Source of the DNA: Martinezella lusitana
GTDB taxonomy: Bacteria > Pseudomonadota > Alphaproteobacteria > Rhizobiales > Rhizobiaceae
Direction of reading: 5' to 3'
Length of the DNA stretch: 64,000 bases
Assembly (NCBI RefSeq): GCF_016901135.1
Contig: NZ_JAFEVL010000066.1
Coordinates: forward strand, 124,001-188,000
Positions 45,735 through 54,067 of this stretch are shown one piece after another (position 1 is the first letter of the stretch; each line of letters begins with the position of its first letter). The position numbers were made by a program, and so were the translations under genes. The notes beneath the pieces are model-generated. The model was not told the origin of the DNA and searched no databases. It saw nothing but the letters and a program-made list of their open reading frames with translations.

Positions 45735-47135
45735 TCAGTATCTGTAGTGGTCAGACTTGAAAGGACCTTGGGCGGTGACGCCGATATACGCGGCCTGCTC
45801 GTCAGAAAGCTCGGTCAATTTTACACCGAGCTTGGCGAGATGGAGGCGGGCGACCTTTTCGTCGAGGTGCTTCGGCAGCACGTAGACCTGATTCTGATAC
45901 TGACCAGGCTTGGTGAAGAGCTCGATCTGCGCCAGCGTCTGGTTCGTGAAGGAAGCCGACATGACGAAGGACGGATGGCCGGTGGCATTGCCGAGGTTCA
46001 GCAGGCGGCCTTCCGACAAGAGGATGATGCGGTTGCCCTTGGCGAACTCGATCAGGTCGACCTGCGGCTTGACGTTCGTCCACTTCAGGTTACGCAGAGC
46101 GGCAACCTGGATTTCGTTGTCGAAGTGGCCGATGTTGCCGACGATCGCCATGTCCTTCATCGCACGCATGTGGTCGATGCGGATGACGTCCTTGTTGCCG
46201 GTCGTGGAGATGAAGATATCGGCGCTTGAGACGACGTCTTCGAGCTGAACGACTTCATAGCCATCCATGGCGGCCTGGAGCGCACAGATCGGGTCGACTT
46301 CCGTAACCTTGACGCGGGCGCCGGCGCCGGAAAGCGAAGCGGCCGAACCCTTGCCGACGTCGCCGTAGCCGCAGACGACAGCGACCTTGCCGGCCATCAT
46401 GACATCGGTGGCGCGGCGGATGCCGTCGACCAGCGATTCCTTGCAGCCGTACTTGTTGTCGAACTTCGACTTGGTGACCGAGTCGTTGACGTTGATGGCC
46501 GGGAAGGGCAGCAGGCCCTTCTGACTGAGCTGGTAGAGGCGGTTGACGCCCGTCGTGGTTTCTTCGGTTACGCCCTTGATGGCGTCGCGCTGCTTGGTGA
46601 ACCAGCCCGGCGAAGCCTGAAGGCGCTTCTTGATCTGCGCGAAGAGGATTTCCTCTTCTTCGGAATGCGGGTTGGAGAGCACGTCCTCGCCGGCTTCGGC
46701 GCGGGCGCCGAGCAGGATGTACATGGTGGCGTCGCCGCCATCGTCTAGGATCATGTTGGACAGGCCGCCATCGGCCCACTGGAAGATCTTATCGGTATAG
46801 ATCCAGTAGTCCTCGAGGCTTTCGCCCTTGATGGCGTAGACCGGAACGCCGGAGGCGGCGATCGCGGCGGCGGCATGGTCCTGCGTCGAGAAGATGTTGC
46901 AGGATGCCCAGCGGACTTCGGCACCGAGTGCCACCAGCGTCTCGATGAGAACGGCTGTTTGAATCGTCATGTGCAGCGAGCCGGTGATGCGCGCGCCCTT
47001 CAGCGGCTGCGTTTCGCCGAACTCGGCGCGGCAAGCCATCAGGCCCGGCATTTCGGTTTCGGCGATCGTGATTTCCTTGCGGCCGAAGTCGGCAAGGCCG
47101 ATATCCGCGACGACGTAGTCTTTTTCAGTGCTCAT
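45735..47135 (-). CDS. ahcY: S-adenosylhomocysteine hydrolase
   Basis: 466 residues. NAD-binding VCGYGDVGKGSAASLSGAG, the start YVVADIGLADFGRKEITIAE, and KSKFDNKYGCKESLVDGI are AHCY signatures. C-terminal KSDHYRY ends the protein with the conserved Lys-Tyr tail that reaches the neighbouring subunit's NAD site. It splits SAH to adenosine and homocysteine in the methyl cycle. A structured leader and an operator-like palindrome precede it (see those entries). Confidence 0.98.
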   Translation of the reverse strand: MSTEKDYVVADIGLADFGRKEITIAETEMPGLMACRAEFGETQPLKGARITGSLHMTIQTAVLIETLVALGAEVRWASCNIFSTQDHAAAAIAASGVPVYAIKGESLEDYWIYTDKIFQWADGGLSNMILDDGGDATMYILLGARAEAGEDVLSNPHSEEEEILFAQIKKRLQASPGWFTKQRDAIKGVTEETTTGVNRLYQLSQKGLLPFPAINVNDSVTKSKFDNKYGCKESLVDGIRRATDVMMAGKVAVVCGYGDVGKGSAASLSGAGARVKVTEVDPICALQAAMDGYEVVQLEDVVSSADIFISTTGNKDVIRIDHMRAMKDMAIVGNIGHFDNEIQVAALRNLKWTNVKPQVDLIEFAKGNRIILLSEGRLLNLGNATGHPSFVMSASFTNQTLAQIELFTKPGQYQNQVYVLPKHLDEKVARLHLAKLGVKLTELSDEQAAYIGVTAQGPFKSDHYRY

Positions 47136-47250
47136 GAAGATCTCCAGCCTGAACGATGCAGTCGCGCCTGGGCAAACGCCTCGGCCGAATGCAACAAAAT
47201 TGCACGCTGACAGCGTGTGGGATGATGCCGTGTAGCAGGCTTCAGGCTGG
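47136..47250 (-). promoter_or_regulatory. Structured 5' leader of ahcY (candidate cis-regulatory RNA)
   Basis: Read on the minus strand, CCAGCCTGAA (47241-47250) pairs perfectly with TTCAGGCTGG (47144-47153) and would close a ~107-nt domain. Inside is a CACGCT-GTC-AGCGTG hairpin (47202-47216). The 3' arm ends in CTGG, directly overlapping the GGAG that serves as the SD before ATG 47135. The pairing could therefore hide the ribosome site. It does not match known SAM or SAH riboswitch motifs by eye. Confidence 0.5.
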
Positions 47251-47264
47251 AAATCAATAATGAT

Positions 47265-47288
47265 ATAAAGAAGTCTTTATGTCTTTAT
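47265..47288. promoter_or_regulatory. Operator-like palindrome upstream of ahcY
   Basis: ATAAAGA-AG-TCTTTAT (47265-47280) is a perfect 7-bp inverted repeat, and TCTTTAT is repeated again at 47282-47288. It lies ~130 bp before ahcY, where a methyl-cycle repressor such as SahR (ArsR family) would be expected to act. The assignment is by position and symmetry only. Confidence 0.5.
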
Positions 47289-47314
47289 GTCTCGATGTCG
47301 ACTAAGAGGAAGAG

Positions 47315-47590
47315 TTAGATTTCCTCGCCGAACTTGTTGGCCACCAGCTGGTCGAGCGCCTCGAGCGCTTCGGAGGCCTGATTGCCGCTCGCGGTCACTA
47401 CCACGCTGCAGCCGGGGCTGGCCGCAAGCATCATCAGGCCCATGATCGAATTGCCGCCGACCGTGGTTCCGTCCTTTGAAACGGTGATGGCGGCGTCATA
47501 GGCTTCGACGGTCTGGACGAATTTGGCGGAGGCGCGGGCGTGGAGGCCTCGCTTATTGATGATCAGGAGTTCCCTGGAAAGCTCGGTCAT
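47315..47590 (-). CDS. ptsH: HPr phosphocarrier protein
   Basis: 91 residues. The active histidine is H17 in NKRGLHARASAKFV. The regulatory serine is S48 in GGNSIMGLMML, the site used by HPr kinase. It belongs to the PTS family; with no sugar permease here, a regulatory (PTS-Ntr-like) role is likely. It follows the EIIA gene by 18 bp and hprK lies beyond, so target and kinase sit in one cluster. Confidence 0.93.
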   Translation of the reverse strand: MTELSRELLIINKRGLHARASAKFVQTVEAYDAAITVSKDGTTVGGNSIMGLMMLAASPGCSVVVTASGNQASEALEALDQLVANKFGEEI

Positions 47591-47608
47591 GGGGGCGATG
47601 CTGTCTCG

Positions 47609-48010
47609 TCATTTGCCGCTGAGCACGCGGCTGGCCACGTTGATGTATTTGCGCCCTGCCTCCGAAGCTTCCACGAGAGCCTTCTCCATGTTGTTGTCGC
47701 CGCGCACGCCCGCAAGCTTGATGAGCATCGGCAGGTTGACGCCGGCGATGACCTCGGTATGGCCGCTATTCATGACGGAAATTGCAAGATTGGAGGGCGT
47801 GCCGCCGAACATGTCGGTCAGGATGATGACGCCGTGGCCATCATCGGCGCCGGCGACAGCCTGCAGAATGTCCTGCCGCCGCTTGTCCATGTCGTCTTCG
47901 GGACCAATGGATACCGTTTCTATGAACTTCTGCGGACCAACGACATGCTCGACCGCATGCCGAAACTCTTCAGCTAGCTTGCCATGAGTGACAAGCACAA
48001 GTCCGATCAT
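47609..48010 (-). CDS. PTS EIIA component, mannose family
   Basis: 133 residues. LVTHGKLAEEF carries the phospho-accepting H9; ILTDMFGGTPSNLA is the typical EIIA-Man loop. No EIIB, EIIC or EIID domain is present, so this is a lone EIIA probably used for regulation. It lies between hprK and the HPr gene on the same strand. Rhizobial EIIA-Man homologues are thought to receive phosphate from HPr; their output is not evident here. Confidence 0.9.
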   Translation of the reverse strand: MIGLVLVTHGKLAEEFRHAVEHVVGPQKFIETVSIGPEDDMDKRRQDILQAVAGADDGHGVIILTDMFGGTPSNLAISVMNSGHTEVIAGVNLPMLIKLAGVRGDNNMEKALVEASEAGRKYINVASRVLSGK

Positions 48011-48163
48011 GATATTACTGCTCCCATCGCATTACGCAAACAGGTGGCCCATATCGCAATGCAGCAATGTCGTCCACCGGTGGGGGGACATCTTGGCGAT
48101 GAAAAGACGAAGTGCAAGCTTAAAATACAGGATTTGAACGCCTGTGAAAGCTTAAAAGGCCGA
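48011..48163. other. Gap between hprK and EIIA genes
   Basis: 153 bp with no recognised gene, terminator or palindrome. It may hold a promoter for the EIIA-HPr pair. Confidence 0.35.
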
Positions 48164-48628
48164 TTATTCCAAACTGGTGGCGATTTTCGCCATAATTATA
48201 GCGAGCGGATTCATCGAGTTGGCCGACAGTCGGACCAGCGGCAGCCGGATGGAACCGGTCACGTTTATCTGCTCGTCCTCGGGAGGCAGCCTTTCCGCCG
48301 TCGCCGGATCGACCGGACGGATGGCGAAGTGCATTTCGGCCTTCTGAACATAAGGCAGGCGAACAATGCCGGTGTAGCGGATTTCCATCAGGCCGGCGAT
48401 CGAAGGCGGGCATTCGGCGATGATGGAACCATCCTGCTCTGTGATCAGCACGCGGTCGTCGGCGACAAGCGCCGCGGCAAGTCCGAGTGGCTTGGCGGCT
48501 GCGAGGCATGAAAAGGCGAGCGAGGATTTACCGCTGCCCGAGGGGCCTAGAAACAACAGGCCGGTCTTGCCGATGACGATCGCCGTCGCGTGAATATTGG
48601 CTGCTTCGACGGTCATGCGGCCGCTCAT
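48164..48628 (-). CDS. hprK: HPr kinase/phosphorylase, short alphaproteobacterial form
   Basis: 154 residues, about half the size of Firmicute HprK. Only the C-terminal kinase domain is present: Walker A LFLGPSGSGKSSLAFS (about residues 26-41), LVADDRVLITEQDG and IRYTGIVRLPYVQKA. The N-terminal domain is absent. It should phosphorylate HPr on serine (S48 in the neighbour). The start overlaps the chvG stop by 4 bp, linking it to the ChvG/ChvI operon. Confidence 0.92.
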   Translation of the reverse strand: MSGRMTVEAANIHATAIVIGKTGLLFLGPSGSGKSSLAFSCLAAAKPLGLAAALVADDRVLITEQDGSIIAECPPSIAGLMEIRYTGIVRLPYVQKAEMHFAIRPVDPATAERLPPEDEQINVTGSIRLPLVRLSANSMNPLAIIMAKIATSLE

Positions 48629-50463
48629 GCCGGCGTCTGGGCGGGCAGCGACAGGATGAAGCGGGCGCCGAGCAGCGTCGTGCCATCAGTGTCGATAAGG
48701 TTCTCCGCCCGCAGCGATCCGCCATGCGCCTCGGCGATCTGCCGGCTGATCGACAGGCCGAGACCCGAATTCTGCCCAAAGCCTTCCGCTTCCGGCCGGT
48801 CGGTGTAGAAACGCTCGAAGATGCGGTCGATGTCCTCGGCCTGGATGCCGGGGCCATTATCCTCGATGTAGATGACGCAGCGCGTTCTCGTGCGCGTCAG
48901 CCTCACCGTGATCTTGCCATTGCCGTTCGGGACGAAGGATCGGGCGTTTTCAATGAGATTGGTGACGATCTGACCGATACGCAAGTCGTGACCAACGACG
49001 GTGAACTTCGCCTTGTTGGCCGGCTTGCGGTCGACCAGATACTCGATCTCGACTGCCCTCTTGGTGTGTCCGACCTGGCGGGAAATATCGATCATGTCGC
49101 GCAGCAGCACTTCCAGATCGAGTGACTTTTCATCCGAGCGGGCAAGTTCAGCGTCGAGACGGGATGCGTCGGAGATGTCGCTGATCAGCCGGTCGAGACG
49201 GCGCACGTCATGCTGGATCACATCCATCAGCCGCTTCTTGGAATCGTCACTCTTGGCGAGCGGCAGCGTTTCGACGGCGCTGCGCAGCGATGTCAGCGGG
49301 TTCTTCAGCTCGTGGCTGACATCGGCGGCGAAACTTTCGATCGCATCGATGCGGTCATAGAGCGCCGACGTCATGTCGCGCAACGCGATCGACAGGTTGC
49401 CGATCTCGTCCTGGCGGGCGGAGAAATCCGGAATTTCCTCGCGCTCCTTCGCCCCGCCGCGGCGCACGCGAATGGCGGCGGCCGAGAGCCGGCGTAGCGG
49501 ATTGGCGATGGTGGACGACAGCAGCAGCGACAGGACGACGTTGACCAGCGTCGCGACGCCGAAGACGCGCATGATCGCCAGGCGCTCGGCATGGACAATC
49601 TTGTCGATATCGCCGGCCTGGGTCGAGAGCAAAAGCACGCCGAGCACGGCCCGGAAACGCTGGATGGGCACGGCGACCGAGACGATCAGCTCGCCCTTTT
49701 CCGTGGTGCGCACGACGGCGCCGCGCACGCCGGTCAGCGCATTCATGACTTCCGGATAGATCGAGCCATCGCCTCCGGGCGCTTCCTTGTAAACAGGCAG
49801 GTTTCCCGGCTGCAGCATCTTGTTCAGCAACCCGCTGAACCAGTCGGACCAACTCTGCTTCTCGTCGTCTACCGGCGGCAGGTCATAGCGCAGCACTTGG
49901 CCGCGGGAATAGAGGTGGCGGCTGTCGAGCAGCAGGTTGGCATCGGCGTCGAAGATGCGGGCGCGGGTGCGTGTCGGCGAGATCAGCCGGGTCAGCACGG
50001 GCGCCACCTTTTCCGGATCGATCGGGAATTCCAGATCCTCATCGTTCGGAACAGGCGTGATGCTCTGGCCGGCCTGCAGCTCGAGCAGCTTCTGCGGATC
50101 GATGGTGATGGAATTGGTATCGACCGATGCCGAGGCGGAAACTGCGCCGGCGATGATTTCGCCCTGGGTCAGCAGGCTCTCGACGCGCGCGTCGATCAGC
50201 CCTTCCCGGAACTGGTTGAGATAGAGAATGCCGCCGACAAGAACGACGAGCGCGGCAAGATTGAAGAACAGGATGCGTCGCGTCAGGCTCGAAAAGACGG
50301 CATTGCCGAAGATGCGGCGGATCAGCGTGAACGGATGAGTCCATCGGCGGCGCGCAGGTCGAACGCCGCTCGGGCTTTCCGCGTCATCTATATCTCTGTC
50401 CTGCACCAGCTGTGCCAAACCAATGGCCCTTTCGAAGAACGGGATCTGTGATCCCGTCCGCAT
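48625..50463 (-). CDS. chvG: Sensor histidine kinase ChvG (ExoS)
   Basis: 612 residues. Two membrane segments (about 65-82 and 300-320) flank a periplasmic sensor domain. A HAMP region follows (NPLRRLSAAAIRVRRGGAKE). Phospho-accepting histidine H384 is in DVSHELKNPLTSLR. The ATPase has NLIENARSF, EDNGPGI and NSGLGLSISRQIAEAHGG. It phosphorylates ChvI and controls acid and host responses, exopolysaccharide and envelope in Rhizobiaceae. chvI is 39 bp upstream. hprK overlaps the end. Confidence 0.96.
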   Translation of the reverse strand: MRTGSQIPFFERAIGLAQLVQDRDIDDAESPSGVRPARRRWTHPFTLIRRIFGNAVFSSLTRRILFFNLAALVVLVGGILYLNQFREGLIDARVESLLTQGEIIAGAVSASASVDTNSITIDPQKLLELQAGQSITPVPNDEDLEFPIDPEKVAPVLTRLISPTRTRARIFDADANLLLDSRHLYSRGQVLRYDLPPVDDEKQSWSDWFSGLLNKMLQPGNLPVYKEAPGGDGSIYPEVMNALTGVRGAVVRTTEKGELIVSVAVPIQRFRAVLGVLLLSTQAGDIDKIVHAERLAIMRVFGVATLVNVVLSLLLSSTIANPLRRLSAAAIRVRRGGAKEREEIPDFSARQDEIGNLSIALRDMTSALYDRIDAIESFAADVSHELKNPLTSLRSAVETLPLAKSDDSKKRLMDVIQHDVRRLDRLISDISDASRLDAELARSDEKSLDLEVLLRDMIDISRQVGHTKRAVEIEYLVDRKPANKAKFTVVGHDLRIGQIVTNLIENARSFVPNGNGKITVRLTRTRTRCVIYIEDNGPGIQAEDIDRIFERFYTDRPEAEGFGQNSGLGLSISRQIAEAHGGSLRAENLIDTDGTTLLGARFILSLPAQTPA

Positions 50464-50502
50464 GCTCTTATTCCATTCTCAGGCGTATGGTCCAGTTAAC
50501 TA

Positions 50503-51234
50503 TTATGCAGCTTCGCGGAAGCGGTAGCCGACGCCATACAGTGTCTCGATCATATCAAAATCGAGATCGACCATCTTGAATTTCTTGCGAAGCCGCTTGA
50601 TGTGGCTGTCGATCGTGCGGTCGTCGACATAGACCTGCTCGTCGTAGGCGGCGTCCATCAGGGCATCGCGGCTCTTCACGACGCCGGGGCGCTGCGCCAG
50701 GGAATGCAGGATCAGGAATTCCGTGACGGTCAGCGTCACCGGCTCGCCCTTCCAGGTGCAGGTGTGCCGCTCTTGGTCCATGACGAGCTGGCCGCGCTCC
50801 AGCGAGCGGGCCTGCTGCGTGGCACCCGGCTTGGCGGCTGCGCTGCCGCCGGCTGCGTTCGCGGCCTCGCGGGCGGAAGCGCGGCGGAGCACCGCCTTGA
50901 CGCGCTCGACCAGCAGGCGCTGCGAGAAAGGCTTGGTGATGAAGTCGTCGGCGCCCATCTTCAGGCCGAAGAGTTCGTCGATCTCCTCATCCTTCGAGGT
51001 CAGGAAGATCACTGGTATATCGGACTTCTGCCGCAGGCGGCGCAGAAGTTCCATGCCGTCCATGCGCGGCATCTTGATATCGAAGATCGCCAGCTGCGGC
51101 GGCCGGGCGAGCAGACCATCGAGCGCGGACGCGCCGTCGGTGTAGGTCTCTACCTTATATCCCTCTGCTTCCAAGGCAATCGATACGGAAGTCAGGATAT
51201 TGCGGTCGTCGTCAACGAGCGCGATTGTCAACAT
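50503..51234 (-). CDS. chvI: Response regulator ChvI
   Basis: 243 residues from MLTIALVDDDRNILTSVS. The receiver has D52 in LAIFDIKMPRMDG when counted from the ATG at 51234, matching the numbering known for ChvI. The OmpR-type winged helix has TVTEFLILHSLAQRPG and DRTIDSHIKRLRKKF. An ATG at 51252 is in frame, but its first codons contain the GGAG that serves as SD for 51234. It is the first gene of the chvI-chvG-hprK unit. Confidence 0.95.
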   Translation of the reverse strand: MLTIALVDDDRNILTSVSIALEAEGYKVETYTDGASALDGLLARPPQLAIFDIKMPRMDGMELLRRLRQKSDIPVIFLTSKDEEIDELFGLKMGADDFITKPFSQRLLVERVKAVLRRASAREAANAAGGSAAAKPGATQQARSLERGQLVMDQERHTCTWKGEPVTLTVTEFLILHSLAQRPGVVKSRDALMDAAYDEQVYVDDRTIDSHIKRLRKKFKMVDLDFDMIETLYGVGYRFREAA

Positions 51235-51252
51235 GGTATTCGTCTCCGTCAT

Positions 51253-51584
51253 CAGTGCGCGTCTCCCGGATTTGGAATCCAGCCCAGGCGGTCTGCCAGC
51301 TCGGTCGGCGGTAACCTGGCGCGCTTATGGGGATAAAGGTGGAACAAATTGTGGCAAAGATAAAGGGGTGGATTGTCGAACCGCGATGCGCTTGCTCAAA
51401 GGTTGTGCGACGAAACGTCCCGGTGTTACCGATTCAAACGATTTAAAATTATCGAAGTTTATTTAAATCGATTAAATAACTGATATCATTAAAGATTTTT
51501 TGATTTTCGCTCTTGTGCTTTTAAAAAGACGTCTCTACGCTTTAGAAAGTTCTAACGGCCAAGGCCTTGTTGAGGAAAAAAGTG
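51253..51584. promoter_or_regulatory. Divergent chvI / pckA promoter region
   Basis: A ~330-bp gap with the lowest GC in this part of the window, mainly 51421-51540. It includes the palindrome at 51462-51476 and AT-rich runs such as TGATATCATTAAAGATTTTT. No ORF. Both genes are known to be tightly regulated in rhizobia, and the sequence suits two promoters. Confidence 0.65.
51462..51476. promoter_or_regulatory. LacI-family-like operator near pckA
   Basis: TTTAAATCGATTAAA is symmetric about a central CG except at one base pair, the form of LacI-family operators. PckR, a LacI-type regulator, is known to control pckA in Sinorhizobium meliloti. Linking this site to PckR is inference. Confidence 0.5.
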
Positions 51585-53195
51585 ATGGAGCAATTCGGCG
51601 TCCGTAATCCCGCAACCGAACTGGGATCGATCGGCCTGGGAGCCGCCGCCAGCGTGCGCTATAACCTCATGGAGGCCCATCTCTATGAGGAGGCGATTCG
51701 CCGCCGCGAAGCTGATCTCACCGCCGATGGCGTGCTGAGGGCGCTGACGGGGCAGCACACCGGCCGTTCCCCGAAGGACAAGTTCGTCGTGCGCGACGCC
51801 ACCACCGAGGATCAGATCTGGTGGGACAACAACAAGCCGATGTCGCCGGAGCACTTCGCGCTGCTGCAGGAAGACATGCTGGCGCATGTGCATGGCAAGG
51901 ACCTGTTCGTCCAGGATCTCATCGGCGGCGCCGATCGCGACTACGCCCTGCCGACGCGTGTCATCACGGAATTCGCCTGGCATTCGCTGTTCATCCGCAA
52001 CCTGTTGATCCGTCCCGAGCGTTCGGCGCTCGAAAGCTTCGTTCCGAGGCTGACGATCATCGACCTGCCAAGCTTCCGCGCCGACCCGGAGCGTTACGGC
52101 TGCCGCACGGAAACCGTGATTGCCTGCGATCTGGTCAACGGCATCATTCTGATCGGCGGCACGTCCTACGCCGGCGAAATGAAGAAATCGGTCTTCACCG
52201 CGCTGAACTATCTGCTGCCGGAGCGTGACGTCATGCCGATGCACTGCTCGGCCAATGTCGGCCCTGATGGCGACGCTGCGATCTTCTTTGGTCTGTCCGG
52301 CACCGGCAAGACGACCCTGTCGGCCGATCCGACGCGCACGCTCATCGGCGACGACGAGCATGGTTGGGGCGAAAACGGCATCTTCAACTTCGAAGGCGGC
52401 TGCTACGCCAAGACCATTCGCCTGTCGGCCGAGGCCGAGCCGGAAATCTACGCCACGACCCGCCGCTTCGGCACCGTGCTGGAAAATGTCGTGCTGGACG
52501 AGCATGGCCGCCCGGATCTCGACGATGGTTCGCTGACGGAGAATACCCGCAGCGCCTATCCGCTGCATTTCATCCCGAATGCTTCGGAATCCGGCTTAAC
52601 CGGCCATCCCGAGACGATCATCATGCTGACGGCCGATGCCTTCGGCGTCATGCCGCCGATCGCCAGGCTGACGCCGGATCAGGCGATGTACCATTTCCTC
52701 TCCGGCTACACCGCCAAGGTCGCCGGCACGGAGAAGGGCGTCGTCGAGCCGGAAGCCACGTTCTCGACCTGCTTCGGCGCCCCGTTCATGCCACGCCATC
52801 CCGCTGAATACGGCAATCTGCTCAAGGAGCTGATCGCGCGCCACGGCGCCGGCTGCTGGCTGGTCAACACCGGCTGGACCGGCGGCGCCTACGGCAAGGG
52901 ACGGCGCATGCCGATCAAGGCGACGCGCGCCCTGCTGGCCGCATCCCTGAAGGGCGATCTCGACAATGTCGAATTCCGCATCGATCCGAATTTCGGCTTT
53001 GCGGTGCCGGTTGCCGTCGACGGCGTCGACACGGCCATCCTCGACCCGCGCTCCACCTGGGCCGATGGCGAGGCCTATGATGCGCAGGCCAAGAAGCTGG
53101 TCCAGATGTTCGTGACCAACTTCGCCAAGTTCGAGGATCACGTGGACGGCAATGTCCGCGACGCGGCGCCGGGAATGCCTGTCGCAGCGGAATAG
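51585..53195 (+). CDS. pckA: Phosphoenolpyruvate carboxykinase (ATP)
   Basis: 536 residues from MEQFGVRNPATELGSIG. P-loop FGLSGTGKTTLSADPTR, TGRSPKDKFVVRD and MTGWTGGAYGKG-like VNTGWTGGAYGKGRRMPIKATR are PckA signatures. It turns oxaloacetate into PEP for gluconeogenesis, important during growth on C4-dicarboxylates. An ATG-less upstream extension to 51567 is possible, but MEQFG matches the family. Adjacent divergent chvI is the known rhizobial arrangement. Confidence 0.97.
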   Translation: MEQFGVRNPATELGSIGLGAAASVRYNLMEAHLYEEAIRRREADLTADGVLRALTGQHTGRSPKDKFVVRDATTEDQIWWDNNKPMSPEHFALLQEDMLAHVHGKDLFVQDLIGGADRDYALPTRVITEFAWHSLFIRNLLIRPERSALESFVPRLTIIDLPSFRADPERYGCRTETVIACDLVNGIILIGGTSYAGEMKKSVFTALNYLLPERDVMPMHCSANVGPDGDAAIFFGLSGTGKTTLSADPTRTLIGDDEHGWGENGIFNFEGGCYAKTIRLSAEAEPEIYATTRRFGTVLENVVLDEHGRPDLDDGSLTENTRSAYPLHFIPNASESGLTGHPETIIMLTADAFGVMPPIARLTPDQAMYHFLSGYTAKVAGTEKGVVEPEATFSTCFGAPFMPRHPAEYGNLLKELIARHGAGCWLVNTGWTGGAYGKGRRMPIKATRALLAASLKGDLDNVEFRIDPNFGFAVPVAVDGVDTAILDPRSTWADGEAYDAQAKKLVQMFVTNFAKFEDHVDGNVRDAAPGMPVAAE

Positions 53196-53229
53196 TCTCC
53201 CCGAGGCATCGACGACTCACGTGAAACTC

Positions 53230-53490
53230 ACTCGCCCTCGTGGTTCGAGACGGCCCTCTGGGCCTCCTCACCATGAGGGCTGGTCCTCTCGCCTGACGCG
53301 CTGGTCACTTCGCCCTCATCCCCAGGTGCATTTGGCGTTATGCGTTGACGTGCCTCGAGGGACGAGATGGCGCCTTGGGCTTCTTCACGGTGAGGTCTCT
53401 CGCCTGACGCGCTGGTCACTCCGCCCTCATCCTGAGGCGCATTTCGGCGCGTGGCGCGGAAATGCCTCGAAGGACGAGGCGGCCCCAAAC
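53230..53490. repeat. RIME-like mosaic repeat after pckA
   Basis: Most of the 357-bp gap is repeat. CGTGGTTCGAGACGGCCCTC and CTCACCATGAGGGCT match the trpF-upstream element. A 24-bp direct repeat starting CTCTCGCCTGACGCGCTGGT occurs at 53286-53309 and 53397-53420, 111 bp apart. Each copy is followed by a CCTCATCC ... GCCTCGA(A/G)GGACGAG palindrome. It resembles the intergenic mosaic elements first reported near chvI in rhizobia. No gene here. Confidence 0.68.
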
Positions 53491-53552
53491 TGGCTACACA
53501 ACCATATTTTCAATCGCGCTCCGATGTGGGATAGACAGGCGCGGAGAAAACC

Positions 53553-53987
53553 ATGGCCAGCGAAGCGCTTTACATCAACGACCGGATCACGATCGCCGGC
53601 TGGGAGCTGACGGAACAATTCGTTCTGGCGGGCGGTCCTGGCGGTCAGAACGTCAACAAGGTCGCAACCGCTGTCCAGCTTTTCTTCAGCATCCAGAATT
53701 CGCCCTCGCTCAGCGACCGCGTCAAGGCCAATGCCGTGAAGCTGGCCGGGCGGCGCGTCTCCAAAGACGGCGTGCTAATGATCGAAGCCAACCGTTTCCG
53801 CAGCCAGGATCGCAATCGCGAGGATGCGCGCGAGCGGCTGAAGGAACTGATCCTCGAAGCTGCGGCCCCGCCACCGGCGCCGCGCAGGAAGACCAAGCCG
53901 ACAAAGGGTTCGATCGAACGCCGGCTGAAGGAGAAGTCCGGGCGCTCCGAAGTCAAGAAGATGCGCGGCAAGCCGGGCGGTGACTAG
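53553..53987 (+). CDS. arfB: Alternative ribosome-rescue factor ArfB (peptidyl-tRNA hydrolase)
   Basis: 144 residues. The catalytic GGQ is in VLAGGPGGQNVNKVATAV, as in class-I release factors but without the codon-reading domain. The basic C-terminal tail (RRKTKPTKGSIERRLKEKSG, then SEVKKMRGK) is the part that enters the mRNA channel. It frees stalled ribosomes. It is transcribed after the repeat region and appears to stand alone. Confidence 0.94.
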   Translation: MASEALYINDRITIAGWELTEQFVLAGGPGGQNVNKVATAVQLFFSIQNSPSLSDRVKANAVKLAGRRVSKDGVLMIEANRFRSQDRNREDARERLKELILEAAAPPPAPRRKTKPTKGSIERRLKEKSGRSEVKKMRGKPGGD

Positions 53988-54067
53988 GCGTTCGGGCTGC
54001 GGCTTTGGTTTGGGTGGGGTAAGTAGGGGTGTGTCAGGTGAGTCCGGCGTTGCCGCAACTGTGTACC

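Noticed and set aside
47136..47314. Match to a known SAH or SAM-II riboswitch before ahcY
   Set aside because: The consensus blocks were not found by eye, so only an unnamed structured leader is reported.
53214..53229. TCACGTGAAAC half of a parS after pckA
   Set aside because: Only one half matches well; four mismatches to the 16-bp palindrome, and it lies more than 40 kb from the cluster.
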